A DNA stretch of 6,627 nt from GCA-016700035 sp964646575 (lineage in GTDB: Bacteria > Patescibacteriota > Saccharimonadia > CAILAD01 > GCA-016700035). The stretch lies in contig CAZYFT010000029.1 in assembly GCA_964646575.1 (NCBI GenBank), positions 1 through 6,627 on the forward strand, given 5' to 3'. Below are positions 6,030 to 6,627 of the stretch, in pieces. Within the stretch, counting starts at the first letter, position 1; each line of letters begins with the position of its first letter. The notes under the pieces were generated by a model. It had not been told where the DNA came from and did no database searches. It saw nothing but the letters and a program-made list of their open reading frames with translations. The position numbers and the translations under genes were made by a program.

Positions 6030-6627
6030 TCGCGCAATTCCTTACCCGTCAAGTCGATAAAGACATCTTCAAGTGTGGCAGGAGCAACTTGTCGATGTGG
6101 TTTAAAGCCTCGCTTCAAGAGCGAACTTATCAACTTAGCCGGTGTGTCGAGCGCAACAATCTTGCCCTCATCCATAATTGCGATGCGGTCACACAAATAT
6201 TCGGCTTCATCCATATAATGCGTGGTGATAATGACGGTCTTGCCAGAAGCCTGAATTTGTTTCACTAGCTCCCAAAGATTACGCCGCGCCTGTGGATCAA
6301 GCCCAGTCGTTGGCTCATCTAAGAACAAGACGATCGGATCATTCACCAAAGCCGCCGCAATTGAGAAGCGCTGACGCTGACCGCCAGAAAGCTCCTTGGC
6401 CTGTGACTTGGCTTTTTCTGTGAGATCAACTTCTTCAAGTAGTTCTTTAGGGTCTTTGTTTTGCGCATATAAGTTTGAGAATAGGTGCAGAATCTCTACC
6501 AATGAAAGTTTTTCAAAAAAACTTGAACTTTGCAGTTGGACACCAATTTTCTCTTTCACCTCATATGGATGCTTGGCGACATCAGTGCCGTCAATAACAA
6601 TCGAACCAGAGGTGATGTCGCGCAAAC
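6026..6627 (-). CDS. ABC-2 exporter ATPase, N-terminus outside window
   Basis: This is the nucleotide-binding subunit of the exporter, truncated by the window edge, so the Walker A loop is not visible. Counting from the first full codon (6625, TTG, here an internal Leu), the visible 199 residues contain a Q-loop-like GVQLQ (28-32) and the ABC signature LSGGQRQR (79-86). They also contain Walker B with its D-loop (VLFLDEPTTGLD, 99-110) and the H-loop His136 in TTHYMDEAE. The C-terminus carries ATLEDVFIDLTGK (183-195), a common ending in DrrA/CcmA-type ATPases of ABC-2 exporters. All visible catalytic motifs are intact, so an active enzyme is expected. It is coupled to the permease gene by a four-base overlap. 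The operon promoter lies outside the window. Confidence 0.95.
   Translation of the reverse strand, partial: LRDITSGSIVIDGTDVAKHPYEVKEKIGVQLQSSSFFEKLSLVEILHLFSNLYAQNKDPKELLEEVDLTEKAKSQAKELSGGQRQRFSIAAALVNDPIVLFLDEPTTGLDPQARRNLWELVKQIQASGKTVIITTHYMDEAEYLCDRIAIMDEGKIVALDTPAKLISSLLKRGFKPHRQVAPATLEDVFIDLTGKELRE
6038..6043 (-). promoter_or_regulatory. Shine-Dalgarno site of permease gene
   Basis: AAGGAA (6043 to 6038) stands eight bases before the permease ATG, inside the end of the ATPase gene. It shows that this organism does use Shine-Dalgarno initiation within operons. The starts at 2624 and 3233 lack such a site. Confidence 0.75.

Noticed and set aside
6623..6625. TTG at the window edge as the ATPase start
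   Set aside because: The protein would lack Walker A; the codon is an internal Leu of a gene continuing beyond the window.

Overview
The window is a compact bacterial segment with every gene on the minus strand. It holds three transcription blocks that run from high to low coordinates, and no gap between genes exceeds about 60 bases. It uses the standard bacterial code, with TGA, TAG and moderate GC content. It shows no insertion sequence, CRISPR array or other sign of mobility. Several traits fit a Patescibacteria/CPR bacterium, most likely Saccharibacteria-like: an LPETG-anchored wall protein with a long cytoplasmic tail, a DUF2207 protein ending in a Gly-rich tract plus Trp, and a small FtsB-like protein. 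This assignment is inference from protein style and is not proven.

Block 1 (6627 down to 3277) is an operon cut by the window edge. It contains an ABC-2 type exporter ATPase (N-terminus missing), its six-helix permease (ATGA overlap, good Shine-Dalgarno), and a secreted, membrane-anchored DUF2207 protein that overlaps the permease by 10 bases. Tight coupling suggests an export system with DUF2207 as a membrane partner. The substrate is unknown.

Block 2 (about 3248 down to 2661) is a small FtsB/DivIC-type septum protein. It is followed at once by the initiator tRNA-fMet, which has its own near-consensus promoter, and then by a Rho-independent terminator. Block 3 (about 2662 down to 7) is a large secreted beta-helix (CSLREA-type) surface protein with an LPETG sorting motif. 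It is followed by an elongator-type tRNA-Met(CAT) with its own promoter and a second strong terminator.

Blocks 2 and 3 share one layout: an apparently leaderless protein gene, a tRNA promoter starting within 10 bases of the stop codon, a CAT tRNA with encoded CCA, then the only terminator of the unit. The mRNAs therefore probably read through the tRNAs.

I found no clear new defence or mobile system. The points most worth a second look are the C-terminal tail behind the LPETG signal, the DUF2207 protein lacking the usual second membrane hairpin, the leaderless-looking starts, and small oddities in both Met tRNAs.
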